64,000 bases of DNA from Rhyacichthys aspro (lineage: Eukaryota > Chordata > Actinopteri > Gobiiformes > Rhyacichthyidae): the NCBI GenBank assembly GCA_036850595.1, contig CM072159.1:33224636-33288635 (forward strand), given 5' to 3'. Positions 52,301-61,479 of this stretch are shown piece after piece. Made by a program: the position numbers and the translations under genes. The first letter of the stretch is position 1. Every line of letters starts with the position of its first letter. Under the pieces are notes generated by a model, which saw nothing but the letters and a program-made list of their open reading frames with translations, was not told where the DNA came from and ran no database searches.

Positions 52301-55300
52301 TCCAGAAATGAGACCGACTCAGTTATTGTTGCTGAGGCTCAACCAGTTATTAGGTTTAGGGGGCAATTACTTTTTCACATAGGGATAGGTAGGTTTGTAT
52401 AGCTTTTCTCCATTAATAAATAAAATCATGCCTTTTGTGTTTAATCGAGTTATCTTTGTCTAATATTTAAACTCCCTCTTTTTTGGAGCTAATCAGTGAA
52501 AGTGCTTCTGATTCAACTCTACTCCCGTCGTTAAGTGCTTCTGGATTTTCTTTTATTCTCTGAGCTGCTTTTCTCCATGACACGAGTAAAAATATAAACC
52601 AAAAGGTGAAGCACAGCAAAGGACAGTCACTTTATTGATGTTTCTATCTGATCGGGTCATAGTCGTAGGATAAAGGAGAGCTTTTACTTACATTTTAATA
52701 TAAGGCAACCATTCTGAAACATATGGTCATGGAAACACCTTCCAGACACTGACATCAAAAGGAAAAAGCTACAGATGAATAAAAGTCTCACGCTGAGTTT
52801 TAAACACAATGTGAACCTAAACCAAAGAGAACTGACTTATTTTTGTCAGTTCTTTTAAGTCATTACTGGATCGTATTGCTCCATCTCCGGTTTTAATTCT
52901 GATTCTGATGGAGATTATGTTGTGGTATCAACCTTCACGTTGGTCTCTGTTGTGACTGTTCCAGGGGAGCCCCCCGCTGACCCCGTGACCCCTCTGCCCC
53001 TGGTTCTGGGGCTGACCTCTGCTCTGATACTGTCTGTGATCGTCGGAGTCTCTGCCGCTGTTTTCTGCAGAAAAACAGGTCTGTCTCTGCTTCGGATTCA
53101 CATTAGTGCATTTTAACTGTTACCATTAACCACCTGCTTGATGTGTCATTAGAATTAATGTTCAAAAACTGTTCAAATATGAATCATTAAAAACAAATAA
53201 GTAGCTTTTTGTAAACTGGAGTCAAACTAAAGCCTGTTTTATTTATTGAGCTTGATTTATTTTTAATTTAAATCCTTAACTCTGTCCTTGTTCTTTTTAC
53301 TCATCTCCTGGAGCTGGACAGTTCTATCGTTCTGTTTTTAGGTCTTTCTTTTAGTTGAATTCACTTTATCAGCTTCAGTCTTTATTATAAACTAAGAAAC
53401 CTTCTCTGTTTCTGTAAAAAAACGCTCGAGACGCTCTGTCTTTATTCAACAAATGGAACTTTCTCCTTTTGACTCGTCTCCTTCTGCTTCAGGAGCAGAT
53501 CTGACACGGCTCTGAAATATTCACCAGGATTTAGTTCCTCCCTTTACCTTTGTTTTAGTTTAGATCAGTTCACAGTTTAATAAACTCTTCAGCTCCAGTT
53601 AAACCTCAGACTCTGATGGATCTGAACTGTGTCCAGTGAGACCTGAACTCTCTCAGAGTATTATCCTCCAAACTCTCCTCGCTGCTTGTGTTAGCGGCTA
53701 ACGTTAAAGTGACCTGAATAAACGCTCGATAATTAATTAAGAACGAGCACCAATTGAGGACAACAGATTTTCCATCAACTGTGCTTTTAAACAAACCTGT
53801 GCAGATTCATTAGTGATGTTCAGTGCTGCTCTGTCTCAACAGTGGGTTCAGAAGCTGTTCTGTAGATAAAGTGAATGAAGTGTACAGCTTATTGATTAAT
53901 CGTTAGTGAAATTTGAATCGGTCAAGTTCTTAATATCAAATGTGTTAACCATGAACACCTCAGACTGATGCAGAAGAACCCTCTCCTAACGTGGTCCTTG
54001 TGAATAACGGGTCTCTCGTCAGGATTCAAGGCGGCTCCAGCGCTCGGTGAGGACGGCGTGGTCCAGACGAAGCTGACGGGACGTCCCAAACTGCTCCTGA
54101 TCTACTCCCAGGACCACGCTCTGTACCGGGACCTGGTGCTGAAGCTGAGCGCCTTCCTCCAGGCTCAGTGTGGCGTCCTGGTGAGTCCTGCAGACTTCTC
54201 TGTTCACAACTCTGCATCTGTTTGAAGATTTATGTGAAAATAAAGGTTTGTTTGCCCTGAGTTTAGACTCACAGGCTGCGGACCATGAAAAGAAACAGAT
54301 GATAATGACAATGATAAAGAGTGATGAAGTATTTTTGCTGGAAAGTAGGTAGTTTGGAGTCAGGACATGTTTATATTATTTTAATTGAACATCTGCACAT
54401 CCACCATAATGAATACATCAGTGGAATATAAATAAGTGAATGAATACCTGGTAAAAGATCTAAAAATATGAATTCATTGTAGTGTAAACAGTTTAATCTG
54501 TGTCCACTTTGGAAAAGGTGGAGCTAGACTCTGCAGTCAGCTGATTGGACGAGAGATAATCCTCACTCCTTGTTTTTGTGATAAATGTACATTTAAACTT
54601 TTTTCCGACGACAGAGCTGTGATTGTTGTTATAAACAGAGTCAGTGTCATACGGCTCTCACTTCATGAATTTAAACATTAAACACAAGCAGAACCTGTGC
54701 AAACTCAAATATTAAGTCCCTAAATGAGAGGACACTGCTGCAGCATGAATTTAAACAGACTGATATTTTTTCTTCTAGTTGTGTCTAGTTTGTGTCTTTC
54801 TGATCCATCTAGTGTTTATTCTGAGGGATTGTAATAGATGAGAACCTCTATTCAGGAACAGAAAACCTTGGACAATCACATGCTCCAAAAAGGAGCGCTC
54901 CCATTGGTCGACACTTGTCACATGACGTTCCAGGAAGTTTAATAGCTGCAGATAAAGTGTATTTTCAGCTGAATATGTCTTTTAACAGAGAAACAGCTGA
55001 AAAAAGAAAAGCATCAACAGAGAAAAGGGAGACAACGTAAAACACAGATAAATACTGTCAATTCAATCACGTAATGTTTAACGAGGAGGAGATAATTGTC
55101 GTCCTGACGCTGAAGTCACAGCTAAGCTAACGCTAAACTCTAAACTTCAGTTTGGTCAAATGGATTAGTATTTTGGAGGAAACACTGGTCTGGTTTTATT
55201 TTTTAATAAAAGAGAAGCAGGAGAGGTTCTAGACTGGTTTTGGAGGAGAGTCTGAGACAGGGACAAGAAAAGAAAACCAGGAAGCCAGAGTTAGAGTTAG

Positions 55301-56440
55301 TTTTGATAACGTTCTGGTTCCCTCAGGTTCTGTTGGACCTGCTGGACTCCTCGACCGTCAGTGAAGTGGGTCTGATGCGTTGGCTCGAACTCCAGCGACA
55401 GAAACTCACGGCGTCCGACAAGATCCTGGTGCTGTGTTCTCGGGGCGTCCAGACCAAATGGAGGGCCATGTGCGGTCAGGGTCAGGTGAGCTCACGCCCG
55501 GACGACCTGATCGCCCCGTTCCTCAGCCTCTGCCTGTCCGACCTGCACCGCCCCGGCTCCATGGGGACGTACGTGGCGGCGTACTCACGAGATCAGCTCG
55601 GAGCGAGACGTCCCCTCGTTTTTCGACATCGCCGTCAAATACAAGCTCATGAAACACTTCGAGGAGCTCTACTTTCGGATCCTGGACATGGAAAAGTACG
55701 AACCGAGGAAGGTGAACCACGTCGAAGGCATCGGACCGGACGAGTATTTCAGATCGGAGTCGGGACGGGAGCTGAAAAACGCCATCGAGACCTTCCAGGC
55801 GTTTCAAATCGAGAATCCAGACTGGTTCGAAAAGGAGTTTAGTGAAAAAGAGGAGGATTTAGTGAACGAAGCGAGCGTTTTGATTGATAATTCAAACGTG
55901 GCTCCGGTGTTCGAGTGCGTCCCCGTCATCAGAGAAGGCCCGCCCATTCACGCTCACGACGTTTTAGTGAAAGAAAACGGGAGCAATTTCTACATCTTCA
56001 CTCCTGAATTAAACCCTCACTGTAGGATTTCTTTAGCAGAAAACAAACCGGTTGTGAATTTAAATCCGACAAACCGCTCTTTGTGTGAGTCTGTGTGCGA
56101 GCTGGAGCCGATGCTGCGCCCAAAAACACAAATATCAGGGTCTGACTTTTATCCCGATGTAAATTTACAAGTTCCAGTGGAGTTACACCAAGAGGACGTC
56201 CCGATATCCTCAGGGTCGAGTCGTGCGGCGCCGGAGGAGCTCGAGGAGAGGGTTAGGTCGGAGCCTGTGGAGCTGGAGGAGCTGGAGGAGCTGGAGGAGG
56301 GTTATAAAGGTCCCAACAGCGGATCAGACCAGGGCTACATATCGAAAGCGTCGACGGAGCAGGACTCGGAGGATCTCAAGGCTCTGCTGAAGCTGCAGGA
56401 GGAGCTGCTGCAGGGGTTCTGTGGGTTCCATCCAGAATAA
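46287..56440 (+). CDS. il17ra: il17ra, interleukin-17 receptor A
   Basis: Eleven exons join in phase to about 755 residues (human about 866). It is a type I membrane receptor for IL-17 cytokines that signals through a SEFIR domain to Act1 and NF-kB. Order: signal peptide (1-24, core LVLLVLLCGTF), two fibronectin-like ectodomain modules (CLDGDWLVSH, DVSWTL, YRVSVVNIPKP, CRDQRMSRTQPC, then FSRCGNDC), transmembrane helix about 305-329 (LVLGLTSALILSVIVGVSAA), SEFIR about 349-500 (KLLLIYSQDHALYRDLVL, KILVLCSRGVQTKW, GTYVAAY), and a C-terminal tail with the conserved SDQGYISKAS and EDLKALLKLQEELLQG. The frame shifts by +1 at 55585-55588 inside SEFIR, after GTYVAAY; 3' of this the protein continues cleanly to the TAA. 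This is a sequence error or a real lesion. It is convergent with tmem121b. Confidence 0.95.
46684..46708 (+). CDS. il17ra: il17ra exon 2 (25-base microexon)
   Basis: TTTTTTTCCAG acceptor, GLKCSFSL, and donor A|GTGAGT. It is very short but the phase (0 to 1) and the LKCSFS match to the LNCTVR position of the human protein support it. Confidence 0.85.
46732..47042 (-). repeat. 11-bp minisatellite (GGTCTAGTCCT) in il17ra intron 2
   Basis: About 28 units alternate between GGTCTAGTCCT, GGTTTAGTCCT and GGTTTAGACCT. The array fills the intron almost to the exon 3 acceptor, and the same unit forms the large array at 62812-64000. Confidence 0.92.
47054..47200 (+). CDS. il17ra: il17ra exon 3
   Basis: Encodes NCLDGDWLVSHDYTPSGPE through DVSWTLRDD, the first ectodomain module. 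The acceptor GTGCGTTCAG follows directly on the minisatellite. The donor is G|GTGAGG. Confidence 0.9.
47320..47679 (-). repeat. TTAACCCTC-ended repeat, truncated inverted relative
   Basis: The right end GAGGGTTAA at 47671-47679, with nearby AGTCCTCGTCAAA-type and TTAAGGGGTT words in inverse, matches the element at 59141-59715 in reverse orientation. Confidence 0.6.
47740..47861 (+). CDS. il17ra: il17ra exon 4
   Basis: Encodes SISFVKATELQVLVVSTN, LCTRYSF and the loop to GDK. Acceptor GTTTTTTCAG, donor AAG|GTGAGA. Confidence 0.92.
47868..48352 (+). repeat. Intronic minisatellite AGGACCCT(C)/TTAAACCTC in il17ra intron 4
   Basis: Units of about 8-19 bp built from CAGGACCCCT and CAGGACCCTCTTAAACCT fill the whole intron from 7 bases after the donor to about 12 bases before the acceptor. 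It stays open in frame by chance. Confidence 0.93.
48364..48490 (+). CDS. il17ra: il17ra exon 5
   Basis: Encodes WQFSSDVVVVEPGQKYRVS through SQDFTVP. The acceptor TTTCTGCTCCAG sits at the edge of the minisatellite. The donor CCCGG|GTGAGAG is the first of four identical copies. Confidence 0.92.
48486..48577 (+). repeat. 22-bp tandem repeat of the exon 5 splice donor
   Basis: The unit CCCGGGTGAGAGTCTGGGAC plus GT recurs four times, with donors at 48491, 48513, 48535 and 48557. The exon-intron boundary itself is part of the unit. Confidence 0.93.
48578..49064. other. il17ra intron 5, AT-rich
   Basis: No repeat or gene recognised in this AT-rich stretch. Confidence 0.5.
49065..49112 (+). CDS. 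il17ra: il17ra exon 6
   Basis: 48 bases encoding DCRDQRMSRTQPCIES, matching the DCEHARM-PC segment of the human receptor. Acceptor TGTTTTCAG, donor G|GTCAGT. Confidence 0.9.
49195..49337 (+). CDS. il17ra: il17ra exon 7
   Basis: Encodes GVLWRPDLSLTSSSDSRLTV and the following strands of the second ectodomain module. Acceptor CCGTTCTCAG, donor AAG|GTCAGA. Confidence 0.9.
49338..51376. other. il17ra intron 7, no gene
   Basis: AT-rich sequence plus an inverted family A copy at 50845-51150. Nothing else recognised. Confidence 0.5.
50845..51150 (-). repeat. Interspersed repeat family A, inverted copy
   Basis: Reverse complement of the 3' half of the 54790-55290 copy, including TTAGCTTAGCTGTGACTTCA and CTCCTCCTCGTTAAACATTA. 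Confidence 0.82.
51377..51533 (+). CDS. il17ra: il17ra exon 8
   Basis: Encodes NESRLTASFNLDDWPRSCC and VKPFFSRCGNDC, the Cys-rich end of the ectodomain that aligns with human CCRHQVQIQPFFSSCLNDC. Acceptor TTTTCTTCAG, donor G|GTACAT. Confidence 0.93.
51625..52015 (+). repeat. 51-bp minisatellite derived from a Tc1-like transposase
   Basis: About eight units, each encoding KYGGGSVMVWSCSDASG, a variant of the KYGGGSVMVWGCFAASG motif of Tc1-like transposases. The last unit continues directly into the rest of the transposase sequence at 52010. Confidence 0.9.
52010..52480 (+). mobile_element. Tc1-like transposon, 3' part, decayed
   Basis: Sequence matches the 3' half of a common fish Tc1-like transposase by remembered landmarks: CAGGACAATGATCCA (QQDNDP), GAATCTGATTGAGATGCTGT (NPIEMLW) and GGGGGCAATTACTTTTTCAC after the gene. 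Many indels break the frame. The 5' half and the right inverted repeat are missing. Confidence 0.85.
52481..52964. other. il17ra intron 8, remainder
   Basis: Unique sequence leading to the exon 9 acceptor. Nothing recognised. Confidence 0.5.
52965..53078 (+). CDS. il17ra: il17ra exon 9 (transmembrane)
   Basis: Encodes the stalk EPPADPVTPLP and the single membrane helix, followed by CRKT as stop-transfer. Acceptor GACTGTTCCAG, donor G|GTCTGT. Confidence 0.92.
53079..54022. other. il17ra intron 9
   Basis: No repeat recognised. The two flanking exons join phase 1 to phase 1 without loss, so no extra exon is needed, though a small in-phase one cannot be excluded. Confidence 0.5.
54023..54180 (+). 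CDS. il17ra: il17ra exon 10 (start of SEFIR)
   Basis: Encodes the juxtamembrane segment and PKLLLIYSQDHALYRDLVLK, aligned with human VWIIYSADHPLYVDVVLK. Acceptor TCTCTCGTCAG, donor CTG|GTGAGT. Confidence 0.93.
54790..55290 (+). repeat. Interspersed repeat family A, fullest copy
   Basis: Runs from GTCTTTCTGATCCATCTAG to GGAGAGTCTGAGACAGGGAC, and ends only about 37 bases before il17ra exon 11. Used as the reference for the family. Confidence 0.82.
55327..56440 (+). CDS. il17ra: il17ra exon 11 (SEFIR remainder and tail), with frameshift
   Basis: The first frame runs from the acceptor (GGTTCCCTCAG) to GTYVAAY at 55584; the second frame takes over at GAG 55589-55591 and reads ISSERDVPSFFDIAVKYKL, matching the expected SEFIR end. 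Four bases (55585-55588) stand where six would be needed, so two bases are missing relative to an intact frame (or one is extra). The tail has an acidic EELEELEELEE run and SDQGYISKAS. AATAAA hexamers lie at 56436 (over the stop) and 56466. Confidence 0.92.
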
Positions 56441-58369
56441 AGGACCACAGTCTGAGTTTGAGTTTAATAAACAGTGGACTTTGTTAAATCAAATTAAGAA
56501 ATCAACAAGTGCTTATGACTTAAACCTGACCCTGGATACAAAGAGAAGGAAAGAAAAAGTAGGACTTGAAAACAGAAGAAGAATCGGAGGATGATGTTCC
56601 AGAGACTGGGACCTGAAGGAGGTCATGAAAGGACATATCGTTATAAAAGACCCAGTTTTCTTCTGCAGGGTTCAGCCTTTTAGAGCATGGACCACCTGTT
56701 ACATGTTATTATTATCAGTGAACGGAGAAATCCCTCTGACAGCTGTGTTTCATTCAAAATAAACACAAAGAAACACCTCGAACGTTGAAGTATTTACAGT
56801 AAATGTCAGAAGAAGAACTCTCTTCAAACTCTGAAGGACAGCTGCTTTGTTTTTGTTTGTAGCAGCTTCTACTCGTGGTGTGTTCAATGACCGTCTTGAA
56901 CATGGCGTTTCTTATTGTGACCTAATTGTTAAAACGTTAAGAGTTTCTTTAATGAAATGCTTTGGGCTTCTTCACTTTGCTTAAGTTGATTTTATTTTCT
57001 AAAAATAACTGGTTTATCGTTTAAGAACTGTGCTAATTTGAATTAAGTTAAATCAAGTTGATAAATATGAATAAATATTAAATATAGATGTTTAAAAATA
57101 TACGTTGTGTAATGTTAAAAGCACAAATTAAATCAAAGGCTACTGGTTAAAATCCAAGGTTAAAAGTTGAAGCTACCATTGCTACTTGCTTTTGTATTGC
57201 ATTTGTTATAATATCCATATTTTTACATTTATTGTTGTATTTTACTTCACCTTGAACTTTAATACTTAATGCTTCACGAGTCAAAATAAAAACATAAAAC
57301 AAAACAGAGGCTGATCACTGAGAGTAGAATCCAGTTTTATTTCTTACTTGGGTCCTAAAGGTTCCCAACAGGTGACCATTAACGTGCCTTACTCAGATTT
57401 ACCACTAGGGGGCGAGATTTGGACGGGTTTAAGTTGTTTACGTGTCATTCTGTCAAACACAGGTGACAGGTGTATTTATATTCACATTAAACCAGAAAAA
57501 TAAAAGCAGACAGAAAATTGTAAAAATGCTTTATTAATTGTTTCATTTAATTTAATTGTTTTTTTTTTTTTAAATGCTGCCTCGAAATTAAAAAGAAAAT
57601 AAAAATAGAAATAAAAGACACATGAAAAAGAAACACATTTGGCAATTTCAATAAAGTTCTAAAAAAATTATAATAAATTAAAGTTGCATCAAAAAGAACT
57701 CAATTTTCAACGCTAATGTGGCTAATGCTAAGAAAGTGACATGATTTTCAAATAAGCTTTTAAAATTACATTTTCATGGAATCTATTTTAATTTTGAAAG
57801 TTGGGTTTCTTTTTTGAGGCAACATTTAAAAAAATATTTTACTTGTGGCCAAAAAGAATTTCACGTAAATCTGTAAAAAAAATTAAAATAAATCTATTAA
57901 TTATATAATATATATTATAATAAGCCCAGTTTCTTCATCCAAATGTTTGGTTTGAGAAGGATATTTAATAGAGAGTAAAGTGTTAAAAAAAAAACATGGA
58001 CAAGTTTTACATTGATGTATTTAGATTTTTTTTTTACAGCGACACATGAGAATAACAGCAGCACGTTTCACCAACGACTTTTACAGAGAACCAGCTTCTT
58101 TCACCGAAGGCTGCTCTCAGCAGTTTTTATTTAATCTAAGGTCATTTAACCAATAGTTGCATAGAGCCTCATCACATTCATTATTTCACACAAAGTGGAG
58201 TTCAGTATTTAATGAAGGAAATGTGCAAAACCAAGGTTCTTTTCACAATGATTTTACAGTTTCTCAAACATGTCGTTAAAGACTTTCACACATTTGTTTT
58301 TTTCTCTGAATTTTCTGCTCATTTTTCATCCAAACCAGAATCAGGCCACGTCTAAACCCACATCAAGAG
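56441..58369. other. il17ra 3' flank, no gene
   Basis: 3' untranslated region, then AT-rich sequence with A-runs. No exon, RNA or named repeat is recognised. Confidence 0.5.
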
Positions 58370-58690
58370 ATAAACTGGTTTTAATCCAGGACTAAACCCA
58401 GACCAGGAGGAAAAACTGGTCTAATTAAGGTCTAAACCAGTTTAAAACCAACCTAAACCAGGACTTAACCAGTTTAAAACCAACCTAAACCAGGACTTAA
58501 CCAGTTTAAAACCAACCTAAACCAGGACTAAACCAGTTTAAAACCAACCTAAACTAGGACTTAACCAGTTTAAAACCAACCTAAACCAACCTAAACCAGG
58601 ACTAAACCAGGACTAAACCAGGACTAAACCCAGAACACGAGGGAACCAGGGTCTAAACAAGGATGAAACCAGGACCAAACCAGGTCTTGA
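58370..58690 (+). repeat. Minisatellite of AAACCAGTTT / AACCAGGACT units
   Basis: A 33-bp unit (TTAACCAGTTTAAAACCAAC followed by CTAAACCAGGAC) recurs about five times and degrades into 11-bp AACCAGGACTA units. This is the reverse form of the GGTTTAGTCCT family. Confidence 0.85.
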
Positions 58691-59140
58691 GAGAAATTTC
58701 ACAGAAAGGAGCAGAAAAGAGTCCAATAACTTCTCAAGAACCAGAATTTATCACTAAAATATGTTTGTAATTCAATAAAAAACAGAACCAGTTTAGAGTT
58801 TGACGAGTCTTAGATTCAGATCTGAAAAAAACCTTCAGTAAATCCTTTGGTCGTAATAAAGCCCCACATTCATAAATTCATAATCACAGATATATTTAAT
58901 TTAATTACAGTCTGTGCTAAATGTGCAAATCTAAACAGAAACAGATGCTTCTACAGCGCCACAAAAAAAACAAAAACATGTTCATAGAGGTACAAAAATA
59001 AGACTTTAGACTTTGGCAGAAGAAGAAGAAGCAGTAATAATCTAATCATAATCTATATCCAGTGCAAAAGGAATAAAAACGGACTGTGCCATTTCATAAC
59101 CTGCAGCTTTCAAATCAGGATCAATATTATTCATGATTAT
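58691..59140. other. Intergenic, no gene
   Basis: Unique AT-rich sequence. Nothing recognised. Confidence 0.5.
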
Positions 59141-59715
59141 TTAACCCTCGGGTCCCTTCAGTTTGTTTCCACCTGAGTCCCAAGATTGCCACAGAAATAT
59201 TATGTGTTCCAGTCCTCATCAACACAACACATATTTATGAATTTGATGAATTTTGAACCCCTTAAATGTCAGTCTCTTTGTGTTTTTTGTTTTAATTTTC
59301 CATGCCATTTATTTAAATTTGAATTTTGGGGTTATTATCGGAGCCTGTGATTGTCAAAAAACATTGATTCTGATCAGTTTTTATTTTTTGTAAATTTGCT
59401 CCTGAGACGCGAGGACGAAAAGATAAAAAGTGGTTGCCATGGAAACATTAAGGAATTTTGACAAAAGGGAATGAAAAAATTATATATATATATAAATCAA
59501 ACAATGGTAGAGTATTGAAAAAATGTCAAAAAGAGTCAGTGGCACAAAAAATGCAGAAAGGACGCAGGTGGAACTATTTAGTTTAAAAGGAATAAGAAAG
59601 ACTTGAACAAAATAAAATCGTAGAAATTTTAAATTCTCCCCAAAATACACAACTCAACCAAAGTTATGCAAAAATAAAAATTAAAAACACAAATGTCCAG
59701 GACCAGGAGGGTTAA
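59141..59715. mobile_element. TTAACCCTC-ended 575-bp element
   Basis: Begins TTAACCCTCGGGTCC and ends GGACCAGGAGGGTTAA, so short inverted ends include a TTAA. There is no coding capacity. It is related in inverse to 47320-47679. TTAA ends suggest a piggyBac-type non-autonomous element. Confidence 0.6.
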
Positions 59716-60520
59716 ATGAGTTTCAACGTCGTCCTAAACCCTTCAAAGGCACACGTCCCTGACCTCTGACCTCTGCACACGACACCAAAGCAGCATCAAA
59801 TCATAGGCACAGACTTCTATTTACATATGTTCATATTTACATGCGTTTCCTGGTCACATGACGCCGGGGTCAGGGTTTAAAGGTTTTCTGTGGCGCCGCT
59901 CTTTGGTCCAAATCTGGTTTTTGGTCCAGGTTTTCGTGACAGGTTTTGCTTGGACTCTGATGAGGCTCTGAGGACGAGTCCGGGACGTCCTGTGAAGAGA
60001 TGCTGTAGGAATAAAGTGAAGCAGGAGACTCTCTGAAGGTCCCAGAGTGAAGTCTATTTACACACAACACTTTTTCAAAGTGTTTAACGCCATCTGAGTC
60101 GTCCCAGGACACATCCACACTAATGCGTTTCTTTTAAAAGGAAACCACTTTGTTTTTTTTCCACAAACTGCTTTAGTGGAAACAAGGCTAAGTGTCCACT
60201 ATGGATGTATAATAAGAGTCCATCCGAACAGATCACATGACGAATAAAACAGAAAACCACAGAATAACCTGCTCCATGGGCTGCACAACACGGAAATAAC
60301 ACGGAAATAACTCAGAAATAACACGGAAATAACTCAGAAATAACGCGGGATTAATGTGGAAGCAAACAACTCTTTGTTGAGCTGCAACATTCATTGAAAA
60401 TAACCGGTCGCCATGTTTGTTTTACTCATTCAGTTCCTGTTTTAATAAAACATCCAGTGTCCACACTTGAAAACGCATTAATGTGGACGCAGCTGCATCT
60501 GTATCATCAGTGGAACAACA
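59716..60520. other. Intergenic, possibly tmem121b 3' untranslated region
   Basis: No gene recognised. A short run of GGAAATAACWCAGAAATAAC units lies at about 60290-60350. Confidence 0.4.
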
Positions 60521-61068
60521 TAGAACCACACAGAACCACACTCAGAACCACTCAGAACCACACACAGAACCACTCAGAACCACACAGAACCACACAGAAC
60601 CTCTCAGAACCACTCAGAACCACTCAGAACCACTCAGAACCACACTCAGAACCACTCAGAACCACACAGAACCTCTCAGAACCTCTCAGAACCACTCAGA
60701 ACCACTCAGAACCACTCAGAACCACACTCAGAACCACTCAGAACCACACAGAACCACACTCAGAACCACTCAGAACCACTCAGAACCACACAGAACCTCT
60801 CAGAACCTCTCAGAACCACTCAGAACCACTCAGAACCACTCAGAACCACACTCAGAACCACTCAGAACCACACAGAACCACACTCAGAACCACTCAGAAC
60901 CACTCAGAACCACACAGAACCACACAGAACCACACAGAACCTCTCAGAACCACACAGAACCACTCAGAACCACACTCAGAACCTCTCAGAACCACACTCA
61001 GAACCACTCAGAACCACACAGAACCACACTCAGAACCACACAGAACCACACTCAGAACCACACTCAGG
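60521..61068 (+). repeat. Minisatellite of CAGAACCACT units
   Basis: About 50 units of 10-12 bp (CAGAACCACT, CAGAACCACA, CAGAACCTCT, with an ACTCAGAACCAC form). Some blocks of about 120-190 bp are repeated. Long chance open frames rich in T, E, P, N and H result. Confidence 0.95.
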
Positions 61069-61134
61069 GCCAAAGGAGGCGGTTCCTCTGCAGCAGAAAC
61101 ATCTGAACTGCTGAAGGTTTGAGGCTGGAGCAAA

Positions 61135-61400
61135 TCCAACAGAGTCCAGACCGGAGTCCAGCAGAGACCAGACCAGTCCAGAGTCCAGACCAGTCCAGAG
61201 TCCAGACCAGTCCAGAGTCCAGACCAGTCCAGAGTCCAGACCAGACCAGTCCAGAGTCCAGCAGAGACCAGTCCAGACCAGAGTCCAGCAGAGACCAGTC
61301 CAGTCCAGAGTCCAGACCAGTCCAGAGTCCAGACCAGTCCAGAGTCCAGACCAGACCAGTCCAGAGTCCATCAGAGACCAGTCCAGACTCAGTCCAACAG
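61135..61400 (+). repeat. Minisatellite of CCAGAGTCCAGACCAGT units
   Basis: 17-bp units with occasional GCAGAGACCAGTCCAGA variants lie immediately downstream (minus-strand sense) of tmem121b, probably in or near its 3' untranslated region. Confidence 0.93.
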
Positions 61401-61479
61401 AGTCTAGACTCAGACCAGACTCAGGCTGCAGAGAGACTCCGGGTGAGGCCTGATCTGACCTTGACCTGGTTCCCGCTGA

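Noticed and set aside
55573..55598. A tiny GT-AG intron that would remove the il17ra frameshift
   Set aside because: It would be about 26-30 bases, below the size that vertebrate splicing accepts, and would delete conserved SEFIR residues.
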